Assembly (NCBI RefSeq): GCF_002483235.1
Contig: NZ_DLHN01000022.1
Span: 134,713 to 198,712 of the forward strand
Length of the DNA: 64,000 nt
Origin: Pedobacter glucosidilyticus
GTDB lineage: Bacteria > Bacteroidota > Bacteroidia > Sphingobacteriales > Sphingobacteriaceae
Reading direction: 5' to 3'
Shown here in pieces: positions 16,682 to 25,934 of this stretch. The notes beneath the pieces were generated by a model. That model saw only the letters and a program-made list of their open reading frames with translations. It did not search any database and was not told the DNA's origin. A program made the position numbers and the translations under genes. Every line of letters starts with the position of its first letter. Position 1 is the first letter of the stretch.

Positions 16682-17116
16682 TTATTTAAATACAGAATTT
16701 ACTTCCGTAATTTTCCAAGCGTCTTTAATTTTTGATAAGCTAACAATGTTTTCTCTGGTAAAATTTTCATACTGCATACTTACCGTAACCAGTGCATAGT
16801 TATCACTTGCAGTAATTATTTTATAACTAATCTTACAGTTTTGAGTAGCAGCATTATTTTTATTGTTATTAAATTTTAACTCATCTGCTTTATAATGTGT
16901 AACCGTATTTCCATTTCTATTGATGTTAAATTTAGCGTCATAGGCAATTATAGAAGCATAATCTGCATGATAGCCAGATTTTAATACTTCGATATAAGTT
17001 CCGATACTAAAGCTCATGCTTTTTTTATCGATGTTTTTCTCATCTGCCATTATAGTGCTTGACACACTCAAAAGAACAAAACAAACAATTGCGGTTAAAA
17101 AGTTTTTAGTTTTCAT
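16682..17116 (-). CDS. Exported NTF2-like (lumazine-binding-type) small protein
   Basis: 144 residues. A signal peptide (MKTKNFLTAIVCFVLLSVSS...MADE) is followed by an NTF2-like fold: YIEVLKSGYHADYASIIAYDAKFNINRNGN, a middle ISYKIITASDNYALVTVSMQYE and a closing VSLSKIKDAWKITEVNS. This layout matches the family annotated as putative lumazine-binding / nuclear transport factor 2. No catalytic residues can be named. It is a single gene with its own terminator, probably a periplasmic ligand-binding or structural protein. Confidence 0.7.
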   Translation of the reverse strand: MKTKNFLTAIVCFVLLSVSSTIMADEKNIDKKSMSFSIGTYIEVLKSGYHADYASIIAYDAKFNINRNGNTVTHYKADELKFNNNKNNAATQNCKISYKIITASDNYALVTVSMQYENFTRENIVSLSKIKDAWKITEVNSVFK

Positions 17117-17313
17117 GATTTAATTTTTTTAAGGTTAATTTTTAAGTTTTTATATTTCTAAGACTGTGGCTTAAAGAGGAATGTTACAATTAAAATGAAA
17201 TTTTTTTTAAAACCACTGATGTTAAAAATAGCTGAGGATAATTTTTAAAATTTTTTGCTTAAAATACCTACTATATATTATATTTATTAAAATTTAAGCT
17301 AACACTTTTAATA

Positions 17314-18435
17314 ATGGACGATGTAAATGCTCGGTTAGAGGAAAGTATTGTTGAAATTAGTCGTAAGCAGTTTGAGAAATTTCTTCAATTAGAAACTTTT
17401 TTTAATTGCACACCAGATTTACTTTGTATTGCCGGTTTTGATGGCTATTTCAAAAGAATAAATCCGGCTGTGGCTAATTTATTAGAGTTTACAGAAGAAG
17501 AGTTATTACAACATCCTATACAAAGCTTTATTTATGCGGATGATATATTAATTACTAAAACAGAAAGAGATAAGCTAAAAGATGGTCAAAGGTTATTAAA
17601 TTTTGAAAATAGGTATATTACCAAAACCGGAAAAATAATTTGGCTTTCCTGGACATCTATTTTAGCTAGTGATAAAAACCACATTTACGCCATTGCAAAA
17701 AATGTAACTACCAAAAAGAAATTAGAAGAAGAAAAAAATACTTTATTAAATGAAATTGCTAAAGCTAATCAAGATTTAAAGCACTTTGCCAGAGCTACTT
17801 CGCATGATTTACGCTCGCCAATTAATAATTTAATTGCTTTATTTGAACTTTTGGATACAGAGAAAATTACAGATGAAGAAACCAAACAATTTGTTCAAAT
17901 CTTACAATCATCTACTTATCAATTAAAAACTACTTTTGATAATTATGTGGAAGACTTAAAATCAAAAGATGGTCTTTTTGTTAGTAAAGAAACACTTATA
18001 CTTGATGATGTTTTAACCAAAGTATTAGGTTCTGTACAACATTTATTAAATCAAGCACATGCAAAAGTTGAGATAAATTTTTCGGCTTTTTCTAACGTTT
18101 ATTTTAATAAAACCTATTTAGAAAGCATTTTTTTAAACCTTATTACCAATGCTATAAAATATGCTAAGGCAGATGATTATCCGCTAATAAATATTTATAC
18201 GCAAGTAGAAAATCAAATAAAACAAATCATCATTCAGGATAATGGAATTGGGTTTGATGCTGATAAAGTAAAAGATAAGATTTTTAGAATTCATCAAACC
18301 TTTCATAACCACCCTGATGCAAAGGGAATAGGTTTATACTTGGTACACACACATGTTTTAGAGATGGGTGCAAAAATAACTGTACATAGCGAGATTAATA
18401 AAGGCACTACTTTTAAAATACACTTAGGCAATTAA
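17314..18435 (+). CDS. Cytoplasmic PAS-domain sensor histidine kinase
   Basis: 373 residues without membrane segments. One PAS domain spans about 22-135 (CTPDLLCIAGFDGYFKRINP). The H box is SHDLRSPINN with His164. The N box is NLITNAIKYA, and the G boxes are DNGIGFDADK and KGIGLYLVHTHVLEMG. It should autophosphorylate and pass phosphate to an unlinked response regulator; none is adjacent. Its last 4 bases overlap the convergent aspartyl protease gene. Confidence 0.92.
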   Translation: MDDVNARLEESIVEISRKQFEKFLQLETFFNCTPDLLCIAGFDGYFKRINPAVANLLEFTEEELLQHPIQSFIYADDILITKTERDKLKDGQRLLNFENRYITKTGKIIWLSWTSILASDKNHIYAIAKNVTTKKKLEEEKNTLLNEIAKANQDLKHFARATSHDLRSPINNLIALFELLDTEKITDEETKQFVQILQSSTYQLKTTFDNYVEDLKSKDGLFVSKETLILDDVLTKVLGSVQHLLNQAHAKVEINFSAFSNVYFNKTYLESIFLNLITNAIKYAKADDYPLINIYTQVENQIKQIIIQDNGIGFDADKVKDKIFRIHQTFHNHPDAKGIGLYLVHTHVLEMGAKITVHSEINKGTTFKIHLGN

Positions 18436-19670
18436 ATTCTTCTTTTAAGCTCTATTATTTTTCGGTGATGTTCTTTATCTCTTACCACATCTAATAATAC
18501 GCCACGCCCATTTCTAGATCTTAATACTTCGGTAATCTCATCTAAAGTCATGATGCTGGTGGGTTTAAAATTAATAGCAATAATTTCATCGCCTACCAAA
18601 AGTTCAGCATCAGAGGCTGGCGAGTTTTCATCAATTCTGTTAATGATATAACGGTTGTAAGCATCGCCAGCGGCAACAATGTCCATTCCGCTCATATCAT
18701 GCTCTAAATCTGGAAAATTTTTGCTTATTTTCTTGAGATAGATATAGCCTTCATGATAATTAAAAATAACATTAAACTGCTTTAAAAACCTATTACCAAT
18801 ACTTCCGTTACGAGGTACAGTTAAAATTTTGGCCGCCACATCATCATAATGTGGAAATGAGGTAAGCAGGTTTTGAAACATTAAACCCTCCAAATTAAAT
18901 ATGTTTACACGAGCAATAGAACCATTAATTTTGCCGCCTAAACCTACTCCTAAAATAGTTTTTAAATGCTTATTTGGAACGGGAAAACTATAACCATTTA
19001 ATGATTCTAAAGCTAATGTATGCCCTGCACCACTATCAATAATTAATTTTAAAGGGTAAATAGTATCTAAAAGTTGGGCTTTTGCTTGGCAGTAAGGTTT
19101 ATTTTGCTCTATGGTTATGGGTATTTTATAACCATTTTTAAGCTTAGGCTTAAATGTCTTTTGTTGTATAATTAGATATTTAGCCTGGTAATATATTTTA
19201 ATGATAAAACTATTAAAAAAATCATAACCAATTAAACCATGTATGGGCACACCAGCATGTTGCGATAAATTAAGCAAATCTTTTTCTAGGATTGCTGCGC
19301 CTAAACTTTTAGCCTCTGTGTTGCCTATATTAACTTTTAAAGAAGGGACTAAATAAGCAGATAGCTCTTCTATTTCTCCTAAACCAGATATTTTTATTTT
19401 TCTGAACGATTTAAGCCGAAGCGAGTCTTTTAAAACAGGATCTGTTATCACCATTAAACCCACACCAGAGTCTAATATAAAGTTAAATGGTCCTTTTTGG
19501 TTGATATAAGTTTTAACAACAATTAAGCCCCCAGCTTTAATAAAGAACAGTTGTTCCTTTTTTCTTTTACCTTTGAAACCAAATGCCTCATCAGCAAAAT
19601 TTGGCTCGATAAATGAGAAAAAAGCAAGTATAAATATTACTAGAAGCCTTACGTTTAAAATGGATATCAT
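18432..19670 (-). CDS. Retropepsin-like aspartyl protease with PDZ domain
   Basis: 412 residues. An N-terminal signal/anchor helix (6-22) is followed by two pepsin-like half domains, each with a catalytic triplet: ILDSGVG (Asp67-Gly69) and IIDSGAG (Asp212-Gly214). Having both lobes in one chain is the usual form of the Bacteroidota 'aspartyl protease family' proteins. A PDZ domain occupies about 330-405 (SPASDAELLVGDEIIAIN). It is probably periplasmic; the substrate is unknown. Divergent from the dacB-type gene. Confidence 0.88.
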   Translation of the reverse strand: MISILNVRLLVIFILAFFSFIEPNFADEAFGFKGKRKKEQLFFIKAGGLIVVKTYINQKGPFNFILDSGVGLMVITDPVLKDSLRLKSFRKIKISGLGEIEELSAYLVPSLKVNIGNTEAKSLGAAILEKDLLNLSQHAGVPIHGLIGYDFFNSFIIKIYYQAKYLIIQQKTFKPKLKNGYKIPITIEQNKPYCQAKAQLLDTIYPLKLIIDSGAGHTLALESLNGYSFPVPNKHLKTILGVGLGGKINGSIARVNIFNLEGLMFQNLLTSFPHYDDVAAKILTVPRNGSIGNRFLKQFNVIFNYHEGYIYLKKISKNFPDLEHDMSGMDIVAAGDAYNRYIINRIDENSPASDAELLVGDEIIAINFKPTSIMTLDEITEVLRSRNGRGVLLDVVRDKEHHRKIIELKRRI

Positions 19671-19763
19671 CAGTAATAAGCAATTTAGTAATTAAAAACT
19701 AATGATAATAGATGTTGAGCCTTTAATATGCGATGTATTTTATCTCTAAATCTTCTTAAAAAT

Positions 19764-21092
19764 ATGATAAGATTTATATATATTTTTTTTCTATACGCTT
19801 TTATAACAGCTTGTACAGCTAAAAAATCTGTAACCACTACTAAACAACAAATAGATCATCAATTTGATTTACTTGCACAGAAAAACCATCATATTGGCTT
19901 CGTACTAAAAGATTTAGAAAAAAATCAAGTTGTTTATGAGCTTAACGCCGATAAACCTTTTATAGCAGCATCTACCATTAAATTGCTTAATTTTTATACC
20001 GGACTGCATTTCATGGCAGACTCTGTACCAAGTTACCAATATATCATCAAAGGCGATTCTTTAATTATTTGGCCCATGGCCGACCCTACTTTCCTTAATC
20101 CCGATTTTAAAGATCAACCGGCTTTTGATTTTCTAAAAAACTCAGGGAAAAATATTTATCTGGTAAGTGGCCGTTACAAAGGCGAAAAATTTGGTAAAGG
20201 GTGGTTTTGGGATGATTATAACGAAAGCTACCAAGCAGAAATTACCGACTTCCCGATGTATAAAAATATGGTTACATGTAGCCAAAATACCGATGGAACA
20301 TTTAGCATGTCGCCAGACTTAGCTTCACTTTATTACAGCGAAAAGAGCGTTCATAAATCTTTAAAAAGCATCAAAAGAAACGCGTTTAATAATAATATTT
20401 TTGTTCCAGAGCAATTAAATCTGGGATATAAACAGCTTATTCCTATCAGCTTTAATAGTAATATAAAAGAAAGCTTGTTAACCGATACTTTGTTAGCTAC
20501 AGGTTTAATCACATCATCTGTAAGTACTTTACCGTGGAGACCAGTGTCTGCTAATGCTAAAATCATTTATAATACCCAAGCAGATTTGGTTTATAAAAAA
20601 ATGTTGCAAAACAGCGATAATTTTTTGGCAGAACAACTGCTATTAAATTATGCTGCGCAACAACAACTAAATATGGATGCGAGTCTTATCATCCAAAAAG
20701 CACAACAAGAGCTTTTTAATGATGTTGACAAAAGCAGTTATCATTGGGTTGATGGTTCTGGCCTATCCAGACTTAACTTAATAAGCCCAAGCTTTGGCAT
20801 TACTCTTCTTGAAAAGTTAAGACAACAAGTAAATAATGATAAACTTTTTGATTTATTAGCTGCCGGTAACAAAAGCGGAACGTTAAAAAATATGTTTAAA
20901 ACCAGCTCTAATAGCTTTGTTTATGCAAAATCAGGCAGTTTATCTAATAATTATAATTTAGTTGGGTATTTGGTAGGCAAATCAGGTAAAAAATACGCTT
21001 TCTCTTATCTCAATAACAATTTTATTGCGCCAGTATCAGCCGTACGTACCGATGTTGAGCAACTTTTAACTTTTATACATCAAAACTACTAA
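19764..21092 (+). CDS. dacB: D-alanyl-D-alanine carboxypeptidase/endopeptidase, PBP4 type (S13)
   Basis: 442 residues from MIRFIYIFF; an earlier ATG at 19728 adds twelve residues before the signal sequence and is less likely. ITAC is a lipobox, so Cys17 is probably lipid-modified. The penicillin-binding motifs are SxxK (Ser70-Lys73, ASTIK), SxN (NSDNFLAEQ) and KSG in YAKSGSLSNN. It trims or cuts peptidoglycan cross-links in the periplasm. It is followed one base later by a histidine phosphatase gene. Confidence 0.9.
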   Translation: MIRFIYIFFLYAFITACTAKKSVTTTKQQIDHQFDLLAQKNHHIGFVLKDLEKNQVVYELNADKPFIAASTIKLLNFYTGLHFMADSVPSYQYIIKGDSLIIWPMADPTFLNPDFKDQPAFDFLKNSGKNIYLVSGRYKGEKFGKGWFWDDYNESYQAEITDFPMYKNMVTCSQNTDGTFSMSPDLASLYYSEKSVHKSLKSIKRNAFNNNIFVPEQLNLGYKQLIPISFNSNIKESLLTDTLLATGLITSSVSTLPWRPVSANAKIIYNTQADLVYKKMLQNSDNFLAEQLLLNYAAQQQLNMDASLIIQKAQQELFNDVDKSSYHWVDGSGLSRLNLISPSFGITLLEKLRQQVNNDKLFDLLAAGNKSGTLKNMFKTSSNSFVYAKSGSLSNNYNLVGYLVGKSGKKYAFSYLNNNFIAPVSAVRTDVEQLLTFIHQNY

Positions 21093-21093
21093 C

Positions 21094-21618
21094 ATGAAAA
21101 GGTTTTTGTTTTTTATAAGTTGCTTATTAATGTTGCAGCAAGCGTTTGCACAACATAGCACTACAGTTTATTTGGTTAGACATGCAGAAAAGCAAACCCA
21201 AGATAGGAAGAATCAAGACCCATCTTTAAACCAATTAGGTAAACAAAGAGCAGAAGATTTAAAAACTTATCTGGCAAAAGAAAAAATCGGGCATATTTTT
21301 ACAACTCCTTATAAAAGAAACCAAGAAACTGCAGCACCTTTAGCTAAACATTTAGATTTGGGTATCGAGTTTTACGAGGCACATGATACAGCTTTTTTAA
21401 CCAAAAGAGTCAAGCAAGAATTGGTAGGTAAAAGGATATTAATTGTTGGCCATAGCAATACCGTTATTAAAATAGCCGAAGCTTTGGGGGCAAAATTATC
21501 TTTAAAAGAATTACAAGAAGAAGATTACGATTTCATTATCCAACTAAAAATTAAAGGAGATAAGGTAAAATCGCAAATCAAACATTTTGGTAAAGTACAT
21601 CATAGCAGTAGTATTTAA
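21094..21618 (+). CDS. Exported histidine phosphatase (phosphoglycerate mutase-like)
   Basis: 174 residues. A signal peptide ends near AFAQ (residue 20). The catalytic block is YLVRHAEK (His30), with TTPYKRNQETA as the second conserved block and VGHSNT (His120) as the third. It belongs to the SixA/PhoE-like branch-1 group by size; the substrate is unknown and the location should be periplasmic. It starts one base after the carboxypeptidase and is convergent with the YihY gene, overlapping it by 4 bases. Confidence 0.87.
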   Translation: MKRFLFFISCLLMLQQAFAQHSTTVYLVRHAEKQTQDRKNQDPSLNQLGKQRAEDLKTYLAKEKIGHIFTTPYKRNQETAAPLAKHLDLGIEFYEAHDTAFLTKRVKQELVGKRILIVGHSNTVIKIAEALGAKLSLKELQEEDYDFIIQLKIKGDKVKSQIKHFGKVHHSSSI

Positions 21619-22562
21619 TTTTCCTCTTTAGGGATGTACTTTACATGCTGTTCTTCCTCTATCATTTTAATATAAACAGCATGTGATGATGGTTTTATCC
21701 TTTCGCCCTTTTCTTCAGCATAAACTTTGGTAAACTCGGCACCAAAAAATAAAATTGCTGCCGAATAGTAAACCCAAACAGCAATAACTACCAAAGTACC
21801 AGCCGCACCATAAACAGAGCCTACAGCTGTATATCCTATATAAAGTCTTATTAAGTATTCGCCTAACATAAAAAGTAAGGATGTAAAAATAGCTCCTGTT
21901 CTTACGCCTCTCCAAGGAATTTCTGCATCTGGCAAAACTTTATAAATAATGCTAAACAGGAAAACAAGTACTAGAAAAGTAATCATCAGATTAACAATAT
22001 CAAATAAAAATAAAATGTCCTGTGGTAAATGGTTACTTAAAACGGCACTTACAGCAGACACCATACCATTAATAATTAGTGAAACAATGAGTAAAAAGCC
22101 CAAGCTACCCACCATAGATAGCGATAAAAATCTGTCTTTTAATAATTTAAGCCAGCCTTTTTTTGGTACAGCTTTTACTTTCCATATTTGGTTGATAGAA
22201 TCTTGTATTTCTATAAAAATACCGGTAGCACCTATTAGTAAGGTAATAACACCAATAATAATGGCAACTAAACTATCTCCTGAAAGGGCAAGATTTTTTA
22301 AAAGGGATTGAACTTGTAAAGCGGCCTGGTTACCAATAAAACCTTGAATTTCTTCAAATACTTTATCTTGTAAAACCTGTTTCTCCTGGTAAAAAAAGCC
22401 AGCTACTGAAAGTAAAACAACCAGCATAGGGCCTAAAGAAAATATGGTATAATAAGATAAAGATGCACTAAGTTTTAAGCCTTTATCAGCCATAAAAGCA
22501 TTAAAACTTTTGATAATGATTTTAAAAATAAATTTAGCTTTAATAGTAATTTTCATCATCAT
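21615..22562 (-). CDS. YihY/virulence factor BrkB family membrane protein
   Basis: 315 residues with six hydrophobic segments. Family blocks: LKLSASLSYYTIFSLGPMLVVLLS near the N-terminus, GATGIFIEIQDSINQIW, and GSVYGAAGTLVVIAVWVYYSAAILFFGAEF near the end. These proteins were once called RNase BN by mistake; their function remains unclear (transport has been suggested). It sits 41 bases after ald in the porX-tsaE-ald direction. ATG triplets at the start (MMMK) leave the exact initiation codon open. Confidence 0.9.
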   Translation of the reverse strand: MMMKITIKAKFIFKIIIKSFNAFMADKGLKLSASLSYYTIFSLGPMLVVLLSVAGFFYQEKQVLQDKVFEEIQGFIGNQAALQVQSLLKNLALSGDSLVAIIIGVITLLIGATGIFIEIQDSINQIWKVKAVPKKGWLKLLKDRFLSLSMVGSLGFLLIVSLIINGMVSAVSAVLSNHLPQDILFLFDIVNLMITFLVLVFLFSIIYKVLPDAEIPWRGVRTGAIFTSLLFMLGEYLIRLYIGYTAVGSVYGAAGTLVVIAVWVYYSAAILFFGAEFTKVYAEEKGERIKPSSHAVYIKMIEEEQHVKYIPKEEN

Positions 22563-22603
22563 TTATCATTTTTTTAAATGATTACAAAAAATAAGCCCCT
22601 TTT

Positions 22604-23830
22604 TTATCGATTAGAAACAAGCAGTAAATCTAAATCCTTAACAGGTAAATTAAAACGCTCTGCTAAATCTTTATTAGTCATAGAACCTTGGAAGATGTAC
22701 ACAGCATTTCTGATTCCGTGTTTTTCCCAAATGAGGTTATTAATACCACCTAAATCTCCAATATCTATTAAAATTGGCGTAAAAATGTTGGTAAGTGCAT
22801 AAGTTGCTGTTCTACTTACTCTTGATGCTATATTAGGCACACAATAATGTATCACATCGTATTTTCTAAACACAGGGTTTTTATGATTGGTAACTTCTGA
22901 TGTCTCAAAACAACCACCTTGATCAATACTTACGTCTATAATAACAGAATTAGGTTTCATTTTAGCTACTGTTTCTTCGCTTACTATACATGGGCTTCTG
23001 CCATGTGATGCTCTAATAGCGCCAATGGCTACATCACAAGTTCTGATAGCTTTTTCCAAAACAATAGGTTGTATAACGGATGTAAAAACCCTACTTCCAA
23101 TATTGTTTTGAAGTCGTCTCAATCGGTATAAAGAAGAATCAAAAACCTTAACCTCGGCACCTAAGCCAATAGCGGTACGGGCAGCATATTCGCCAACGGT
23201 ACCAGCACCTAAAATCACAATTTCTGTAGGCGGCACTCCCGTTACACCACCTAGCATTAAACCTTTGCCACCATAAACATTACTTAGATATTCGGCAGCT
23301 ATTAAAATAGAGGTTGCACCTACAATCTCGCTCATAGCTCGCACTACGCTTAAAACATTTCCATCATCTCTGATATACTCAAAAGCTAAAGCTGTAATTT
23401 TTTTTGCCATTAAAGCCTGTATATCTTCTTTGTTGATGGTAGCCATTTGCAATGCAGAAAAAATAATCTGCGAATGCTTCATCATTTCGATATCGCTTTT
23501 TGTTGGTGGTGCAATTTTTAAAATAATATCTGCCCGGTAAACCTCTTTGGTATCATAAACAATATGGGCACCTTGTTCGCAATAATCTTTATCAGAAAAA
23601 TTTGCGGCCAAACCGGCACCAGCTTCAATAACTACTTTATGACCATTATTAACCAGTAGGGCTACTGATAATGGCGTTAAAGCTATCCTGTTTTCTTGGA
23701 AAGAGGTTTCTTTAGGAATACCAATAAAGAGTTGGTTTTTTTTACTTTTAATTTCGGCCATAGCCTCTTGAGGCTGGTAAAGGGCCTGTTTGGCCACTTC
23801 AGAAAAACCGCTCATCAGGGTTGAACTCAT
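22604..23830 (-). CDS. ald: Alanine dehydrogenase
   Basis: 408 residues. NAD-dependent interconversion of L-alanine with pyruvate and ammonia. The N-terminal lobe has KETSFQENRIALTP; the Rossmann block is IVILGAGTVGEYAARTAIGLGA, followed by VKVFDSSLYRLRRLQ and the late VIIDVSIDQGGCFE. It is 1 base downstream of tsaE and probably cotranscribed with porX-tsaE. The longer N-terminus (about 30 residues before the conserved start) is usual for the Bacteroidota form. Confidence 0.92.
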   Translation of the reverse strand: MSSTLMSGFSEVAKQALYQPQEAMAEIKSKKNQLFIGIPKETSFQENRIALTPLSVALLVNNGHKVVIEAGAGLAANFSDKDYCEQGAHIVYDTKEVYRADIILKIAPPTKSDIEMMKHSQIIFSALQMATINKEDIQALMAKKITALAFEYIRDDGNVLSVVRAMSEIVGATSILIAAEYLSNVYGGKGLMLGGVTGVPPTEIVILGAGTVGEYAARTAIGLGAEVKVFDSSLYRLRRLQNNIGSRVFTSVIQPIVLEKAIRTCDVAIGAIRASHGRSPCIVSEETVAKMKPNSVIIDVSIDQGGCFETSEVTNHKNPVFRKYDVIHYCVPNIASRVSRTATYALTNIFTPILIDIGDLGGINNLIWEKHGIRNAVYIFQGSMTNKDLAERFNLPVKDLDLLLVSNR

Positions 23831-23831
23831 A

Positions 23832-24251
23832 TCAGGAGATTTTCTGGATATCTATTAATCTTTCTGTTTCTGTAACAGGATAAATTTTAATTCTTACGTG
23901 ATGGTACGGAATTAAATCGGCTATTTTTTCTGGCCATTCTATCATGCAATATTGTCCAGAGTAAAAGTAGTCTTCATAACCTAAATCAAAAGCTTCACTT
24001 TCATTTTTAATACGATAAAAATCAAAATGATAAATGGTATTATGGCTTCCTTTATACTCGTTTACAATAGAAAAAGTAGGGCTAGAAGTATGTTCTACTA
24101 CGCCCAAATGCTTGCATAAATGGTTTATCAAAGTTGTTTTACCGGCTCCCATATCCCCATAAAAAGTAAAAATTTTCTCTTCGCCTGCAGCTTCTATAAT
24201 TTGTTTTGCTGCTTCTGTAAGTTCTGATAAACTCTTAACGCTTATTTGCAT
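23832..24251 (-). CDS. tsaE: tRNA threonylcarbamoyladenosine biosynthesis ATPase TsaE
   Basis: 139 residues. Walker A GDMGAGKTT starts at Gly32; it is followed by the typical SSPTFSIVNEY switch block and FDFYRI, and EWPEKI near the end. TsaE binds ATP and works with TsaB and TsaD to form t6A37 in tRNAs. Located between porX (21-base gap) and ald (1-base gap). Confidence 0.95.
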   Translation of the reverse strand: MQISVKSLSELTEAAKQIIEAAGEEKIFTFYGDMGAGKTTLINHLCKHLGVVEHTSSPTFSIVNEYKGSHNTIYHFDFYRIKNESEAFDLGYEDYFYSGQYCMIEWPEKIADLIPYHHVRIKIYPVTETERLIDIQKIS

Positions 24252-24272
24252 ATCGTAAAAATAAGCGATAAT

Positions 24273-25826
24273 TTATTTATTCTTATATGTTACAAACGGA
24301 ATTATCATTTCTTCTAAAGAAATGCCACCGTGTTGGAACGTTTCATTATAAAAGTTAACAAATTGGTTATAATTGTTTTGATATACAAAATAACTGTCTT
24401 CTTTAGCGAAAATAAAGCTAGAACTTACATGCAATTTTGGTAACTGTATCTCATGCGGGTTTTTTACATGATACACTTCTTTGCTGTTATAGTTTAAGTT
24501 TTTGCCTTGTTTGTAGCGTAAGTTGGTATTGGTATTTCTATCGCCAATAACTTTGCTGGGATGTTTTACCCTTATGGTACCATGGTCAGTGGTAATCATT
24601 ACTTTCACTTTCTTCTGCGAAAGTTTTTTCAAAAGGTCTAATAATGGCGAGTGCTCAAACCAGCTTAATGTTAAAGAGCGGTAAGCAGCATCATCATTAG
24701 CCAATTCTTTAATCATTTGCATATCTGTTCTGGCATGCGATAGCATATCCACAAAATTGTAAACAATGGCGTTTAAATCATTATCCAGCAGGTTAGACAA
24801 AGAATCGTTTAAGTCTTTTCCTTGGTCTTGATTTAATATTTTATGGTAAGAGAATTTAATATCTTTACGGAGTAAGCGTTTAATTTGGTCTTGTAAAAAC
24901 TCTTCTTCATGTAGATTTTTACCACCTTCATCTTCATCATTTTGCCATAAGTTTGGAAAACGTTTTTCCATATCTAGCGGTAAAAGTCCAGAAAAAATGG
25001 CATTTCTGGCATATTGTGTTGCTGTTGGCAGGATACTGAAATAGCTATCTTCTTCTTCTAACCTAAAATACTCAGTAATTAAAGGATTGATAACTTTCCA
25101 TTGATCATAACGCAGGTTATCTATCACAATAAAGAAGGTTGGAATATGCTCGTTTAAAGCCGGAAAAACTTTTTTCTTAAATAATTGGTGTGAAAATGTT
25201 GGTCCGTTATCTTGGTCATTTATCCATGTAGCATAATTTTTTTCCACAAACTTGCAAAACTGGGCGTTTGCTTCTGCCTTTTGCATGGTTAAAATTTCAT
25301 GCATACCGGCATCTTCTAATTTTTCTAGTTTAAGCTCCCAAAACAGTATTTTTTTGTATACATCAATCCACTCCTGATAGTTTAAATTATCATTCAAGGT
25401 CATACCAAGTGTTCTAAAATCTTGTTGGTAAGCCATAGATGTTTTTTCGCTAATCAAACGCTTATTATCAATCAACTTTTTAATAGTTAATAGTATTTGT
25501 TTAGGATTTACAGGCTTGATTAAATAATCATCTATGGTTGCACCAATGGCGTCTTCCATCAAGTATTCTTCTTCGCTTTTGGTAATCATCACTACCGGAA
25601 TATCTGGATTAATACTTTTAATAGAGGTTAAAGTCTCTAAGCCAGTTAAACCAGGCATATTCTCATCTAAAAAAACCAAATCAAAATCTTTTGATTTAAA
25701 AATTTCTAAAGCGTCATTTCCGTTGGTTGCAGTATCAATATGGTATCCTTTTTCGTTAAGAAATAAAATGTGTGGTTTTAAAAGATCTATTTCATCATCT
25801 GCCCATAAAATATTGGCTGTTTGCAT
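24273..25826 (-). CDS. porX: PorX: response regulator with PglZ domain (type IX secretion control)
   Basis: 517 residues. A CheY-like receiver spans 1-120 with Asp10, Asp11 and phosphoacceptor Asp54 (LVFLDENMPG), Thr82 and Lys104. The rest is an alkaline-phosphatase-like PglZ domain (about 200-500: FFIVIDNLRYDQW, ILPTATQYARNAIFSG, VMITTDHGTIRV). This architecture is that of PorX, which with the kinase PorY and the sigma factor SigP controls type IX secretion and gliding genes. porY is not in the window. Confidence 0.95.
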   Translation of the reverse strand: MQTANILWADDEIDLLKPHILFLNEKGYHIDTATNGNDALEIFKSKDFDLVFLDENMPGLTGLETLTSIKSINPDIPVVMITKSEEEYLMEDAIGATIDDYLIKPVNPKQILLTIKKLIDNKRLISEKTSMAYQQDFRTLGMTLNDNLNYQEWIDVYKKILFWELKLEKLEDAGMHEILTMQKAEANAQFCKFVEKNYATWINDQDNGPTFSHQLFKKKVFPALNEHIPTFFIVIDNLRYDQWKVINPLITEYFRLEEEDSYFSILPTATQYARNAIFSGLLPLDMEKRFPNLWQNDEDEGGKNLHEEEFLQDQIKRLLRKDIKFSYHKILNQDQGKDLNDSLSNLLDNDLNAIVYNFVDMLSHARTDMQMIKELANDDAAYRSLTLSWFEHSPLLDLLKKLSQKKVKVMITTDHGTIRVKHPSKVIGDRNTNTNLRYKQGKNLNYNSKEVYHVKNPHEIQLPKLHVSSSFIFAKEDSYFVYQNNYNQFVNFYNETFQHGGISLEEMIIPFVTYKNK

Positions 25827-25934
25827 ATCTTTATTTTCTATTATCAGTTAAAATATAAAAATGCTGTAAATATTGTATATTAATGCATACAGCATCAATA
25901 AAAATAACAAAATTTGTGCCTTATATAATTTCCT